Shown here one piece after another: positions 1 through 8,781 of a stretch of DNA of 64,000 bases. Each line of letters opens with the position of its first letter. Position 1 is the stretch's first letter. The notes beneath the pieces are model-generated. The model did not search any database, was not told the DNA's origin, and saw only the letters and a program-made list of their open reading frames with translations. The stretch lies in contig NZ_WKJJ01000017.1 of NCBI RefSeq assembly GCF_009674485.1, positions 62,001-126,000 on the forward strand, read 5' to 3'. The translations under genes and the position numbers were made by a program. The DNA comes from Pseudoduganella rivuli (GTDB lineage Bacteria > Pseudomonadota > Gammaproteobacteria > Burkholderiales > Burkholderiaceae_D).

Positions 1-804
1 CGCCAGCAGCGCGTAGATGTCCGGGTCGCGGGCCTTCAAGTCCTGGTCATTGACCACGGTGACGGTGTCCGTGATGTACGCCTTGTTGGAGTTGAACCAG
101 TATTGCGTACCTTCCGCCCAATACTCTTCCAGCGTATTGACCATATAAGCGCCCTGCCACAGGCGTTTTTCCCTGGCGCGCGCATAGGCCGCTTCCAGGC
201 GGGCGATCAGGCCCGGATCGGTGGTGCGCAGCGCCCACATGATGTTGTGCGAGAACTCGTGCACCATGATGTTTTCGCCGTAGTAGCGCGTCTTCGGCAC
301 GCCCATGATGTTTTCCGCGGCGCCCGTGGTGAACAGGCCGCCCATGCCGCGCGCCCGCGCATTCCAGTATTCGCGGTCGGTCATCAGGCCGATGGTCTTG
401 GCATAGTCGCGCACTTCGCACTTGGTCAGGCGGGGATCGTCGATGGCCGGCTTTTTCCAGTCGCGCTGTTCCGGCAAGTCCGTCGTCCCTTCCGAGATCG
501 CCATCACGCCGACGCGGGCGCCCTGGCGCACCAGTTCGTCGCGCACGTCGGGACGGTGCGCCAGCATGGCGATCACGATGTCGCGCGCCGCCAGGATCGC
601 CTCGTCGGGAACCTGGCTGGAACCCGTAACGGGGATGCCCTGGGCATTGGCATACTTGGCGTAGAACGGATCGAGGCCGAGGCGGGCCGGCGGCGTGGTG
701 ATGCCGCCCGCCTGCGGGGCGACATTGGCGCAGGCCGACAGGCCGACCGCCAGTGCGGTGGCGGCCAGTGCGGCGGCAGGACTGAATTTGGTCATTTTTT
801 TCAT
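1..804 (-). CDS. Putative secreted lipoprotein zinc metallopeptidase (partial, 3' end off window)
   Basis: The start at 804 is ATG and overlaps the stop of the upstream TonB receptor as TGATG, so the two are probably translationally coupled. The N-terminus has a lysine-rich start, a hydrophobic stretch and a lipobox-like LSAC, so export as a lipoprotein is likely. A zinc-binding HEFSH (HExxH) lies at about residues 182-186 in the context ENIMVHEFSHN. Acidic residues about 40 further on (EEYWAEG, residues 226-232) could supply the third zinc ligand, as in gluzincins. I do not recognise the exact family. The gene continues past base 1, so the C-terminus is unseen. With the receptor next door it may release peptides or other ligands for uptake; that role is inference. 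Confidence 0.7.
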   Translation of the reverse strand, partial: MKKMTKFSPAAALAATALAVGLSACANVAPQAGGITTPPARLGLDPFYAKYANAQGIPVTGSSQVPDEAILAARDIVIAMLAHRPDVRDELVRQGARVGVMAISEGTTDLPEQRDWKKPAIDDPRLTKCEVRDYAKTIGLMTDREYWNARARGMGGLFTTGAAENIMGVPKTRYYGENIMVHEFSHNIMWALRTTDPGLIARLEAAYARAREKRLWQGAYMVNTLEEYWAEGTQYWFNSNKAYITDTVTVVNDQDLKARDPDIYALLA

Positions 805-3434
805 CAGAATTTGTGGGTCAAACGAACGTAGTAGGCGCGGCCGATCGGGTCGGACAGGCGCGGGTCATAGCCGGTCTGCGGGTTGGCATTCTGGTTGGAG
901 AACGGCGGGTTGGTGTTCAGCAGGTTCTTGACGCCGGCCGTGATGGTGGTGTTCTTGAAGCCGGTATACGCCGCCGACAGCGCCCACACGGAATTGGGCG
1001 ACACGTCGCGCACGTATTGCGCCGCCACCGCGTTCTGGTCCGTGTAGCCAGACGTATAGCGCTGCGACAGGGTCGCGCTTAACGGCCCGTTCATCCAGCG
1101 CAACGAGAAGTTGTGCTTCCAGCGCGTGGCGCCGTTGTACACGCCGATGCTTTCGAACGGCTCACTGTCCGGCGTGGTCTGCCACACATTGCTGGTGACG
1201 TAAGTGCCGTTGAACCACGTGTCGAACCAGCCGACCGGCGTGTGCGGGAAGCGGTATTGCAAGGTCAGGTCGATGCCGCTGCTCTTGCGGATACCCAGGT
1301 TGGCCAGAGACGACAGGTTGACGTAGTCCAGCGCGGTGCCATTCGCGTTGTAATGGAAGCGGTCGCGGTACTTGTCGAATTCGGAAAACATTTCCGCTTC
1401 GGTCAGCGCCGAGCCGATGCCGTCGGTGACCTTGATGTGCCAGTAGTCGACCGACGCGGTCAAATCCTTGACCGGTTCGATCACGACGCCGTACGAATAC
1501 GAGCGCGACTTCTCCGGCTGCAGGCCGGGATTGCCGCCGCTCTTGCCCGGCTGGACCGAGTGGCACGCCGTCAGCGGATTGACGCCGGCCTTGGCCACGC
1601 CGTTCGGGCACAGCAGCGGGTCGTCATAGGCGCCCACGGTATTGGTATCGAACAGCGGCGAGTGCAATTCATACAGCGTCGGTGCGCGGAAGCCGGTGCT
1701 GGCCGATGCGCGGAACATCACCTGTTTCGCCGGCTGGAAGCGGATGCCGATCTTCGGATTGAAGGTGCTGCCGGCGTCGCTGTACTTGTCGGAGCGCGCC
1801 GCCAGCGTCACTTCCAGCGTCTTGTGCAGCGGCGCCGCCAGTTCCGCGTACACTGCCGACAGCTTGCGCGACGTATCCTTGTCCTTCACGCCAAACAGGC
1901 CGGTGGCGCGGTAGATCGACGCCTGGTCCACGACCGGATGGTTGACGGTATAGCTGGAATGCTCGGTGCGGTGCTCGGCGCCGACCGCCAGCGCCAGCGC
2001 GCCGCCCGGCAGCGCCATCAACTCGCGCGACGCGCGCACGTCGACGCCGACGTTGCGCGCCCGGGCCGTCAGCGCATTGCCGATCAACAGCGCGTCTTTC
2101 AGGTACGCCGCCCCTTGCGCATCCTGCACGCCGAACGGATTGAGCGTGCCGGCATCGATGCCCGGCTGGATCAGCGCATCCTTCACGTAGCCGCCGATGA
2201 AGTCTTGCGTGACCTTGGTTTGCGCATAGCTGGCGCCACCCACCAGGTCCCAGCCAAAGGCCGAACCTTCGACGTTGAACACCATGCGGTCGGACACGCC
2301 GAGGTTTTCCGACGTGCGCTGCCCCGCTTCCAGCGGACGCCAGTTGACCGTCAAGTCTTCGCCCGTCAGGCCGCTGACGGCGGGATTGCCCCCTGCCCCG
2401 CCCGGATACCATTTGTTGGACGCGCGCATTTTCAGGCCGGTCAGCGGCGGCGGCGCGATGCGGCTGATGTTGGTGCTTTCCGAGTGCAGGTAATCCAGCG
2501 TGGCCAGGCCGTATTCGCCGAAACGCAGCGCGCCCTTCACGTACGCCGTGACCTGTTTGGTGTCGGGGATATCGTCGACCAGGCGCGCATAATCCTGGCG
2601 GCACGTGCCCTTGTCCTTCACACCGTTACCAGCCTGCGGAACCGTATCCGGCGCAAAACAGCCGGTGGCGAAGCGCGGGTTGCCGGTGATGCCGTTGGCG
2701 GAAAAGAAGTTGGCGGGGAACGTGGTGCCGCTGGTCTTGTTGATGCCGTGATCGGGCTGGATGCCGGTCGACGAATATGGCCGGTCGATGGAGCGCACGC
2801 GGGACTGGTCGTGGAAATCGAGCACGCCGAACACGTTGTAGCCGTCTTTTTCCAGGTCGCCGAAACCGCCCAGCACGTTGGCGCGTTTTTCGCGGCCGCC
2901 GGTCTGCTGCGGCACGATGGCCTCGGCGGTGACCGATACACCGTGGAATGAACGCTTGGTGATGAAGTTGATGACCCCGGCCACCGCATCGGTGCCGTAG
3001 AGGTGGGACGCGCCGTCGCGCAGCACTTCCACACGGTCCAGCGCCGCGAACGGGATCGCATACAGGTCGACGCTGCTGCCGTCGAACGGGTGATTGGCCA
3101 GGCGGCGGCCATTGAGCAGCACCAGCGTGCGGTCGTCGCCCAGGCCGCGCAGGTTGGCGGACGATTTGCCGCCGCCATCGAAGCCGATGCTGGTGCTGCT
3201 GACCGTCACCTGCTGGTTGGCGGCCACCGAATTCAATACTTCCTCGACCGTGGTCATGCCCTTGCTGGCGAATTCCTCGGCCTTCATCACCGTGACCGGC
3301 AATGCGGATTCGCCGTCGATGCGCTTGATCGACGAACCGGTCACGGTCACGCGCTGGACCGCCTGTTCCTGCGCCAGCGCGGCGCCACTGCATGCCAGCA
3401 GTACCGCAAGATGGATACGTTTTTTCTGCAACAT
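804..3434 (-). CDS. TonB-dependent outer-membrane receptor
   Basis: This 876-residue protein has a signal peptide (MLQKKRIHLAVLLACSG, ending near ALAQ), then a TonB-box-like RVTVTG. A plug domain spans about residues 40-150 (LRGLGDDRTLVLLNGRRL, VEVLRDGASHLYGTDAVAGVINFITK). A long beta-barrel follows, ending in an aromatic C-terminus (YYVRLTHKF). Such receptors import iron complexes, vitamins, peptides or sugars using TonB energy. Two cysteine pairs lie in predicted extracellular loops. A GGGAGA ribosome-binding site sits 5 to 6 bases before the ATG. The AraC-type gene upstream on the same strand is a plausible regulator, and the metallopeptidase gene downstream overlaps it. The substrate cannot be told from the sequence. 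Confidence 0.93.
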   Translation of the reverse strand: MLQKKRIHLAVLLACSGAALAQEQAVQRVTVTGSSIKRIDGESALPVTVMKAEEFASKGMTTVEEVLNSVAANQQVTVSSTSIGFDGGGKSSANLRGLGDDRTLVLLNGRRLANHPFDGSSVDLYAIPFAALDRVEVLRDGASHLYGTDAVAGVINFITKRSFHGVSVTAEAIVPQQTGGREKRANVLGGFGDLEKDGYNVFGVLDFHDQSRVRSIDRPYSSTGIQPDHGINKTSGTTFPANFFSANGITGNPRFATGCFAPDTVPQAGNGVKDKGTCRQDYARLVDDIPDTKQVTAYVKGALRFGEYGLATLDYLHSESTNISRIAPPPLTGLKMRASNKWYPGGAGGNPAVSGLTGEDLTVNWRPLEAGQRTSENLGVSDRMVFNVEGSAFGWDLVGGASYAQTKVTQDFIGGYVKDALIQPGIDAGTLNPFGVQDAQGAAYLKDALLIGNALTARARNVGVDVRASRELMALPGGALALAVGAEHRTEHSSYTVNHPVVDQASIYRATGLFGVKDKDTSRKLSAVYAELAAPLHKTLEVTLAARSDKYSDAGSTFNPKIGIRFQPAKQVMFRASASTGFRAPTLYELHSPLFDTNTVGAYDDPLLCPNGVAKAGVNPLTACHSVQPGKSGGNPGLQPEKSRSYSYGVVIEPVKDLTASVDYWHIKVTDGIGSALTEAEMFSEFDKYRDRFHYNANGTALDYVNLSSLANLGIRKSSGIDLTLQYRFPHTPVGWFDTWFNGTYVTSNVWQTTPDSEPFESIGVYNGATRWKHNFSLRWMNGPLSATLSQRYTSGYTDQNAVAAQYVRDVSPNSVWALSAAYTGFKNTTITAGVKNLLNTNPPFSNQNANPQTGYDPRLSDPIGRAYYVRLTHKF

Positions 3435-3551
3435 GATGTCTCCCTGTGATTTGACGTCTTATAAAAACTGCTGGGTTCCATCTTGAAATGTTCAAGGAAA
3501 CCCTTCGCGTCAAATCCTGCGGAAGGAGCACAAAACCGCTTCAGCGTATCC

Positions 3552-4493
3552 TCATGCTGCCATCATGTCGTCCGGCGCATGGCGCGCCAGTTGCCGGAAT
3601 GCCGCCGGCGCAATGCCATAGCGGCGCGCAAAGGCGCGCGCGAAATGGCTGGCATTGGTGAAACCCAGTTCCATGGCGACGTCGATCACGCGCGCATCGC
3701 TGTCGAGCAGGGTTTCGCGCGCCCGTTCGAGGCGCAGCTTCATCAGGTATTGGTGGGGCGGCAGGCCGACGGATTTCGAAAACTCGCGCGAAAAGTGCGA
3801 CTGGCTCATGGCGCACGCATCGGCCAGCTCGACGACGGAGATCTCGTCCGCCAGCCGCTCCGCGATATAGGCCAATATTTTTTGCAGGCGCGAACCCGCC
3901 AGGCTGCCGGTGGCCGATGCGGCGGGCAATTGCGCATGCTGCTGCAGCAGGTAGGCCACCAGCGCCGACGTCAAATGGTCGCGGAATTGCGGCGCCCAGC
4001 TGCCGGCCAGCGTATCCGCCTCCAGCAGCTTCATGGTCAAGTCCATCACCACGCGGTCCGGCGCGAACCAGTTGTTGGCCAGCGTGGACAAATCCTGCCC
4101 GCTGGCCGCCACCATCGCGTGCACCGTCGCGGTCGGGATAAAGATGTTGACGATGTCGCAGCCGCTCAGGCGGTGCCAGCGCCCTTTCGCGCCCGGCATG
4201 CAGACGCGAAAGCGGTTGGCGCCGATCACGCCGCTCCACACCGGCGCGTTATCTTTCCAGATTTCGGACTGCACAGGCTCGAGCTGGATGGCGACGCGGT
4301 AACTGTCGGGATGCGGCACCAGCGTGCGGACCTCGGTATCCGGCCGGTCCGCGGTCCAGCGCACGATCACCGCGCCAGACCCGGGCAGCGGCCCGATGCA
4401 GGCGCGCAGCGGGTCCGTGGCGCCGCTGAGGCGAAACCATTCCTGGAGCGCGCGGGGGTCGTCCCAGCGGCAAGCGTCTGTGAGCTGAGCCAT
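3552..4493 (-). CDS. AraC-family transcriptional regulator
   Basis: This 313-residue protein has a unique N-terminal sensing half and a C-terminal AraC DNA-binding domain from about residue 205. The first helix-turn-helix is seen around ISVVELADACAMSQSHFSREF and the second around VIDVAMELGFTNASHFARAFARRYG, the family signature. A good ribosome-binding site (AGAGGTGG) lies six bases before the ATG. It is on the same strand as, and 117 bases upstream of, the TonB receptor, so it probably controls the receptor-peptidase pair. Ligand unknown. Confidence 0.92.
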   Translation of the reverse strand: MAQLTDACRWDDPRALQEWFRLSGATDPLRACIGPLPGSGAVIVRWTADRPDTEVRTLVPHPDSYRVAIQLEPVQSEIWKDNAPVWSGVIGANRFRVCMPGAKGRWHRLSGCDIVNIFIPTATVHAMVAASGQDLSTLANNWFAPDRVVMDLTMKLLEADTLAGSWAPQFRDHLTSALVAYLLQQHAQLPAASATGSLAGSRLQKILAYIAERLADEISVVELADACAMSQSHFSREFSKSVGLPPHQYLMKLRLERARETLLDSDARVIDVAMELGFTNASHFARAFARRYGIAPAAFRQLARHAPDDMMAA

Positions 4494-4565
4494 GATTTGC
4501 CACCTCTAAAATCGTATACCGTATAATAAGGTAACAATTCAGCTGGAACAAGACACACCTGTTGC

Positions 4566-4595
4566 AAAAAAACATGCTCAAGCGCGGTCAAGCAT
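4566..4595 (-). terminator. Rho-independent terminator after the sugar ABC operon
   Basis: On the minus strand an eight-pair stem (ATGCTTGA with TTGAGCAT, two G-U pairs, loop CCGCGC) is followed by G and seven Ts. It starts three bases past the stop of the ATPase gene at 4598, so it ends the carbohydrate operon before the AraC gene. Confidence 0.7.
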
Positions 4596-4597
4596 AA

Positions 4598-5716
4598 TTA
4601 ATGGGAAAAGTCCGACAACAGCCTGCGCAAGGCGCGACCATCGCCGCGGAATACATGCAGCGCGTTGGCCGGCAGCGAAAACGCCACGGTCTGCCCTGCC
4701 CGCAAACTTTCGTTCTGCGTCTTGGCGACCAGCATGGACGATACGCCCGGCCATTGCAGGTGTACATAACTGTGTTCTCCAAGCGCCTCGACATGCACGA
4801 TCTTCGCTTGCCACGCCCCTTGTCCCAGCACCAGGTGTTCAGGGCGAATACCCAAGGTCAGCGCGGCGCCCGGCGCCAGGTCCGAGCCATCGACGGCGGC
4901 GGCGCAGGCGCGGCCCTGCAACATAACGGTAATACCTTGCGGTTCGACGGCAATCAGGCTGGCGTCAAGGAAATTCATCGCCGGAGTGCCAATGAAACCC
5001 GCCGCGAACACATTGGCGGGATGATGATACAGCTCCAGCGGTGTGCCGATCTGCGCCACGTTGGACTGGCCCGGCGCCTCGGCGGCAGGCCGCAGCAGGA
5101 CGATCTTGTCGGCCAGCGTCATGGCTTCCACCTGGTCGTGCGTAACGTAGATCATACTGGCCGAATTCAGGTCGCGATGCAGGCGCGCGATTTCCAGTCG
5201 GGTTTGTGCCCGCAGCGAGGCGTCCAGGTTGGACAGCGGCTCGTCGAACAGGAAGACCTTGGGCTTCTTGACGATGGCGCGGCCGATCGCCACCCGTTGA
5301 CGCTGGCCGCCGGACAGCGCGCCCGGCTTGCGCTCCAGCAGCGTATCGAGCTGCAGGATGCGCGACGCATCCGCCACGCGGCGCTTGATCTCGGCCTTGT
5401 CCAGCCGCTGCCTGGTCAGGCCGAACGCCATGTTGTCGTATACCGTCATGTGCGGGTATAGCGCGTAGCTCTGAAACACCATGGCGATGTTCCGCTCGGC
5501 CGGCGCCACGTCGTTGATGGTTTGACCGTCAATGCTCAGAGTGCCCGAGCTGACCGGTTCCAGTCCGGCGATCAGCCGCAGCAGACTGGACTTGCCACAG
5601 CCCGAGGGGCCGATGAAAACGCAGAATTCACCGGGTGCGATGCTCAGGTTGATGTCGTGCAGAACGTGCTGGCCGTTGTAGGCCAGCGCGATATTGTGGA
5701 GGCTAACTTGCGTCAT
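4598..5716 (-). CDS. Sugar ABC transporter ATP-binding protein (MalK/UgpC type)
   Basis: This 372-residue ATPase has Walker A GPSGCGKSS, the signature LSGGQRQR, Walker B VFLFDEPLSNLDA and the switch histidine in YVTHDQ. A C-terminal TOBE-type domain of about 130 residues is typical of MalK/UgpC/MsmK carbohydrate ATPases. It energises import by the two permeases just upstream. The start at 5716 (MTQVSLHNIALAYNG) gives the usual N-terminus; the frame stays open upstream only inside the permease gene. It is the last gene of the operon and is followed by a terminator. Confidence 0.93.
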   Translation of the reverse strand: MTQVSLHNIALAYNGQHVLHDINLSIAPGEFCVFIGPSGCGKSSLLRLIAGLEPVSSGTLSIDGQTINDVAPAERNIAMVFQSYALYPHMTVYDNMAFGLTRQRLDKAEIKRRVADASRILQLDTLLERKPGALSGGQRQRVAIGRAIVKKPKVFLFDEPLSNLDASLRAQTRLEIARLHRDLNSASMIYVTHDQVEAMTLADKIVLLRPAAEAPGQSNVAQIGTPLELYHHPANVFAAGFIGTPAMNFLDASLIAVEPQGITVMLQGRACAAAVDGSDLAPGAALTLGIRPEHLVLGQGAWQAKIVHVEALGEHSYVHLQWPGVSSMLVAKTQNESLRAGQTVAFSLPANALHVFRGDGRALRRLLSDFSH

Positions 5717-5727
5717 AGGGTTCTCTT

Positions 5728-6552
5728 TTACTTGATGCCGCTGGACTGGTCGTTGATGCTCAGGAAGCGCCGGTTCAGCACGATGTATATGAACAGGATC
5801 GGCAGGATGGAGATCACCGAGCCCGCCATGACCAGGTTCCACGACGACGACTTGGCATACTGCTTGGCCACCGCGTTCAGCCCCTGCGTCAGCAGATAAC
5901 GGTCGACGCTGGAAATGAACAGCAGCGGTTTCATGAACTCGTTCCAGATGCTCATGAAGACAAAGATCGCCTGCGTCGCCAGCGCAGGTTTGGCCATCGG
6001 CAAAACAATGCGGAAGAAGCGGTCGAATGGTCCTGAACCATCCAACGTGGCGGCCTCCTCGATCTCAACCGGGAAGTTGATGAAGAACTGGCGCATCATG
6101 AAAATATAGGCAATCGACACCGCCGAAGTCAGAATCACCGACAGGTGGGTATCGACCAGGCCCATACGCGCTACGATCATGTAGGCCGGGATCATGGTCA
6201 CCTGGCTCGGCACCATCACCAGCAGCATCAGCGTCTGGAACAGCAGGCCCCGGCCACGGAAGCGAAAACGCGCGAGCGCATAACCTGCCATGGTGTTGAA
6301 CACGAGATTGAGCAGCGTGACGGCGAGCGCCACCGAGAACGAATTCCACAGCCACTGGTAGAACGGGCCGCGCAGGATAGCCTCATAGGCCGCCAGCGTC
6401 GGCGCCTGTGGCCAGATGCTTCCGGCGACAGCGATTTCGAGAGGGCTCTTGAGCGAGGTCAGGATCGCCCAAGCAAAGGGCGCCAGTGTCAGCAAGCTGT
6501 AACCGGCCAGCACCGCGTACAGCGCGCCGGCAGCGTATGAAGGACGTTTCAT
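5728..6552 (-). CDS. Sugar ABC transporter permease (MalG type)
   Basis: This 274-residue inner-membrane protein has about six hydrophobic helices. The EAA loop (EEAATLDGSGPFDRFFRIVLPMAKPAL) that docks on the ATPase is near residue 185. It is the second permease of a CUT1-type carbohydrate importer. Its ATG at 6552 overlaps the stop of the preceding permease by four bases (ATGA), which fixes the start and shows translational coupling. The ATPase gene follows after 11 bases. Confidence 0.93.
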   Translation of the reverse strand: MKRPSYAAGALYAVLAGYSLLTLAPFAWAILTSLKSPLEIAVAGSIWPQAPTLAAYEAILRGPFYQWLWNSFSVALAVTLLNLVFNTMAGYALARFRFRGRGLLFQTLMLLVMVPSQVTMIPAYMIVARMGLVDTHLSVILTSAVSIAYIFMMRQFFINFPVEIEEAATLDGSGPFDRFFRIVLPMAKPALATQAIFVFMSIWNEFMKPLLFISSVDRYLLTQGLNAVAKQYAKSSSWNLVMAGSVISILPILFIYIVLNRRFLSINDQSSGIK

Positions 6553-7487
6553 CGGTTCACTCCATCCGGCCGCACAAACCGGTTCAGTATCAGTGTGGCG
6601 CAGAATATGATCACGGTCAGCACCACCGCCAGCGCGCAGGCCAGCCCCATGGTGTTGTAATTCTTGAAGGCGAAGTGGTAGATCAGCAGCGTAAAAGTCA
6701 GCGTCGCGTTCTCCGGCCCGCCCTCGCCACCGGACAAGATGAAAGCCTGGTCGAACACCTGGAAGCAACCGATCAGCCCCATGGTCAGCACATAGCAGGT
6801 GATAGGCGTCAACTGCGGCACGCTGATTTCCCAGTGGCGGCTGACAGGGCCGGCGCCATCCAGCAGCGCCGCCTCGTACAGCGAGGCAGGTATTTCCTGC
6901 AACCCAGCCAGGAACACCACCATGAAGTGGGGGATGGTGGAGAACACATTCATCAGCATGATGATGCCCAGCGCCCACTGAGGATCGCCCAGGAAGTTGA
7001 TGCTGTGGCCGAACTGCTCTTGCAGGAACCTCACCACCAGCCCGTTGTTATTGAACAACCACATGAAGATCATCGTCATCGCCGCCGATGAAGTCAGCGT
7101 CGGCAGGAACAGCAGCGTGACGAAGCCGCGCTTGAAACGGATCTTGCCATTGATGGCGCACGCCAGCGCCAGCGCGATCATTGTCTGCAGCGGCACCACC
7201 ACCGCCACATAGACCATGGTGTTGCGGCACGCCGCCCAAAACTTGTCATCCTCGACCAGGTAGGCCAGGTTGCGCAAACCGACAAAGGTATGGCGGCCCG
7301 ACACCAGGTCCATCTTCTGTACCGAGACGAACAATGCATAGGCGATCGGCATCAGCGTGAACAGGCCGACCACCAGCAGCGCCGGCAGCAGGAAGGCATA
7401 AGCGCCGAGGGTCGCGCCGCGCGGCAGGCGCGCGCGCCACGGCCGGGGTGTCTCAGCGCCCGGCATATTGGGGATGGCGGATGTCAT
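6549..7487 (-). CDS. Sugar ABC transporter permease (MalF type)
   Basis: This 312-residue membrane protein has a short cytoplasmic N-terminus and about six helices. The EAA loop reads YEAALLDGAGPVSRHWEISVPQLTP. It pairs with the MalG-type permease to form the sugar channel. Four-base ATGA overlaps join it to the solute-binding gene upstream and to the second permease downstream, a tightly coupled operon. Confidence 0.93.
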   Translation of the reverse strand: MTSAIPNMPGAETPRPWRARLPRGATLGAYAFLLPALLVVGLFTLMPIAYALFVSVQKMDLVSGRHTFVGLRNLAYLVEDDKFWAACRNTMVYVAVVVPLQTMIALALACAINGKIRFKRGFVTLLFLPTLTSSAAMTMIFMWLFNNNGLVVRFLQEQFGHSINFLGDPQWALGIIMLMNVFSTIPHFMVVFLAGLQEIPASLYEAALLDGAGPVSRHWEISVPQLTPITCYVLTMGLIGCFQVFDQAFILSGGEGGPENATLTFTLLIYHFAFKNYNTMGLACALAVVLTVIIFCATLILNRFVRPDGVNR

Positions 7488-8713
7488 CGCTGGCGCTCGA
7501 TTTCGCGGTTGGAAACGGTTTCGGCCTTCTCCAGTGCCTGCCGCAGCGGCTTGTTGCCGTTAAAGGCGGCCAGGAACTGGTTACCGAAGTTGGTGTTCAG
7601 AACAGGCAGTTCGATGCCGCGCGACCAGACTGTCGCATAGGCGGCGCCGGCCACGTGGGCCGCCAACGCGGGAGCGTTGCGCACCTGCATGGCAGTCTCC
7701 ACGCTGCGCCGTGTCGGCAACGTACCTGACGCGGTGGCCCAAAGCCGCATGCCGGGTCCGGTCATGTAGCGCGCGAAACGCACGCCGGCCGCCTTGTTCC
7801 TGGCGCCTCGCGGTACCGCATAACCAACCACGAAGGCCATCGTCTGCTTGTGCTGGTTCACGGTCGGCATCTCGCGCGCGATAAACGGGATGCCGCCGTA
7901 ATCATGCTGAAGCGCGGCTTGCACCCAGTTCCCCTCCATCATCATGACGGTCCGCTGCGTGCCGAAGGCGGCGCCCGGCCAGTCGGCCCCCAGGTCATCC
8001 TTAGGCGAGTACAGGTACTTCTGCGCGTGGCCGGCGACCAGCTGGTTCAAGTAATCATAGGCAGCCGCATTGCCGGTGAAGTGGGCATGGCCGTCGGCGC
8101 CGATCAGCGGCTGGCCCGAGGTTTCCAGCGCCGCCAGATGGCGTGCCAGATCCTTCTCGACGATCATGGCCGCCACCCCGCGCGGCAGCCTGGCCTGCAG
8201 CGACCGGGCAAAACGCATCAGGCCATTGAAGTCGCCAGGCACATCGTCCGGACGGTAACCGGCTTGCTTCAGCAAGCGCGGGTTCAGGTACAACGCCAGT
8301 GTCGAATAATCTTTGGGCAGGCCATACAACCTGCCATCGCCGCCGCGGAACGCCTGCAGGAACTGTGGGTAGAAATCAGCCTGGTCGGCGGGGCCAAGGT
8401 CCAGCGGCTCCAGCACGCCGCTTTCAATCAGGACCGGCGCTTCGGCCGCGTCCAGGTAACACACGTCGGGTGGATTACCTGCCGCAAAACGCGACTTCAG
8501 CACGTCCGGATACTTGTCTTCGATGACCTGCTTGCGCACCGCGATGCCGGTGCTGCTGGTGAAAGCGGCGGCGGCCAGGTCAAAGGCCGCCACCTCGGCG
8601 GGCGACGAACCCCATACCGCCACGGTGACCGCCTCGGCTGGCCATGCCCGCGCCGCCATGGCCAGCGCGATGCTCAGTACGGCCACGCGCAGGCGGCGTG
8701 ATTGATCGTTCAT
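7484..8713 (-). CDS. Sugar ABC transporter solute-binding protein
   Basis: This 409-residue periplasmic binding protein starts at 8713, where AGGAGA lies eight bases before the ATG. A signal peptide (LRVAVLSIALAMAARAWPAEA) is followed by the extracellular solute-binding family 1 fold: VTVAVWGSSPAEVAAFDLAAAAF near the N-terminus and MMEGNWVQAAL later. It captures the sugar delivered through the outer-membrane receptor and hands it to the permeases. The sugar is not evident. The neighbouring debranching-type glycosidase suggests an alpha-glucan oligosaccharide, which is inference. Confidence 0.9.
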   Translation of the reverse strand: MNDQSRRLRVAVLSIALAMAARAWPAEAVTVAVWGSSPAEVAAFDLAAAAFTSSTGIAVRKQVIEDKYPDVLKSRFAAGNPPDVCYLDAAEAPVLIESGVLEPLDLGPADQADFYPQFLQAFRGGDGRLYGLPKDYSTLALYLNPRLLKQAGYRPDDVPGDFNGLMRFARSLQARLPRGVAAMIVEKDLARHLAALETSGQPLIGADGHAHFTGNAAAYDYLNQLVAGHAQKYLYSPKDDLGADWPGAAFGTQRTVMMMEGNWVQAALQHDYGGIPFIAREMPTVNQHKQTMAFVVGYAVPRGARNKAAGVRFARYMTGPGMRLWATASGTLPTRRSVETAMQVRNAPALAAHVAGAAYATVWSRGIELPVLNTNFGNQFLAAFNGNKPLRQALEKAETVSNREIERQR

Positions 8714-8781
8714 TGCTTGGTCTCCTGATACTGCGATGGCCGTGATCGGCACATTATGTTGGTTGTCATCGGGAGGCGGGG

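Noticed and set aside
1113..2951. Long plus-strand frame opposite the first TonB receptor
   Set aside because: Same shadow effect: the receptor on the other strand has a full set of family motifs, while this frame is low-complexity.
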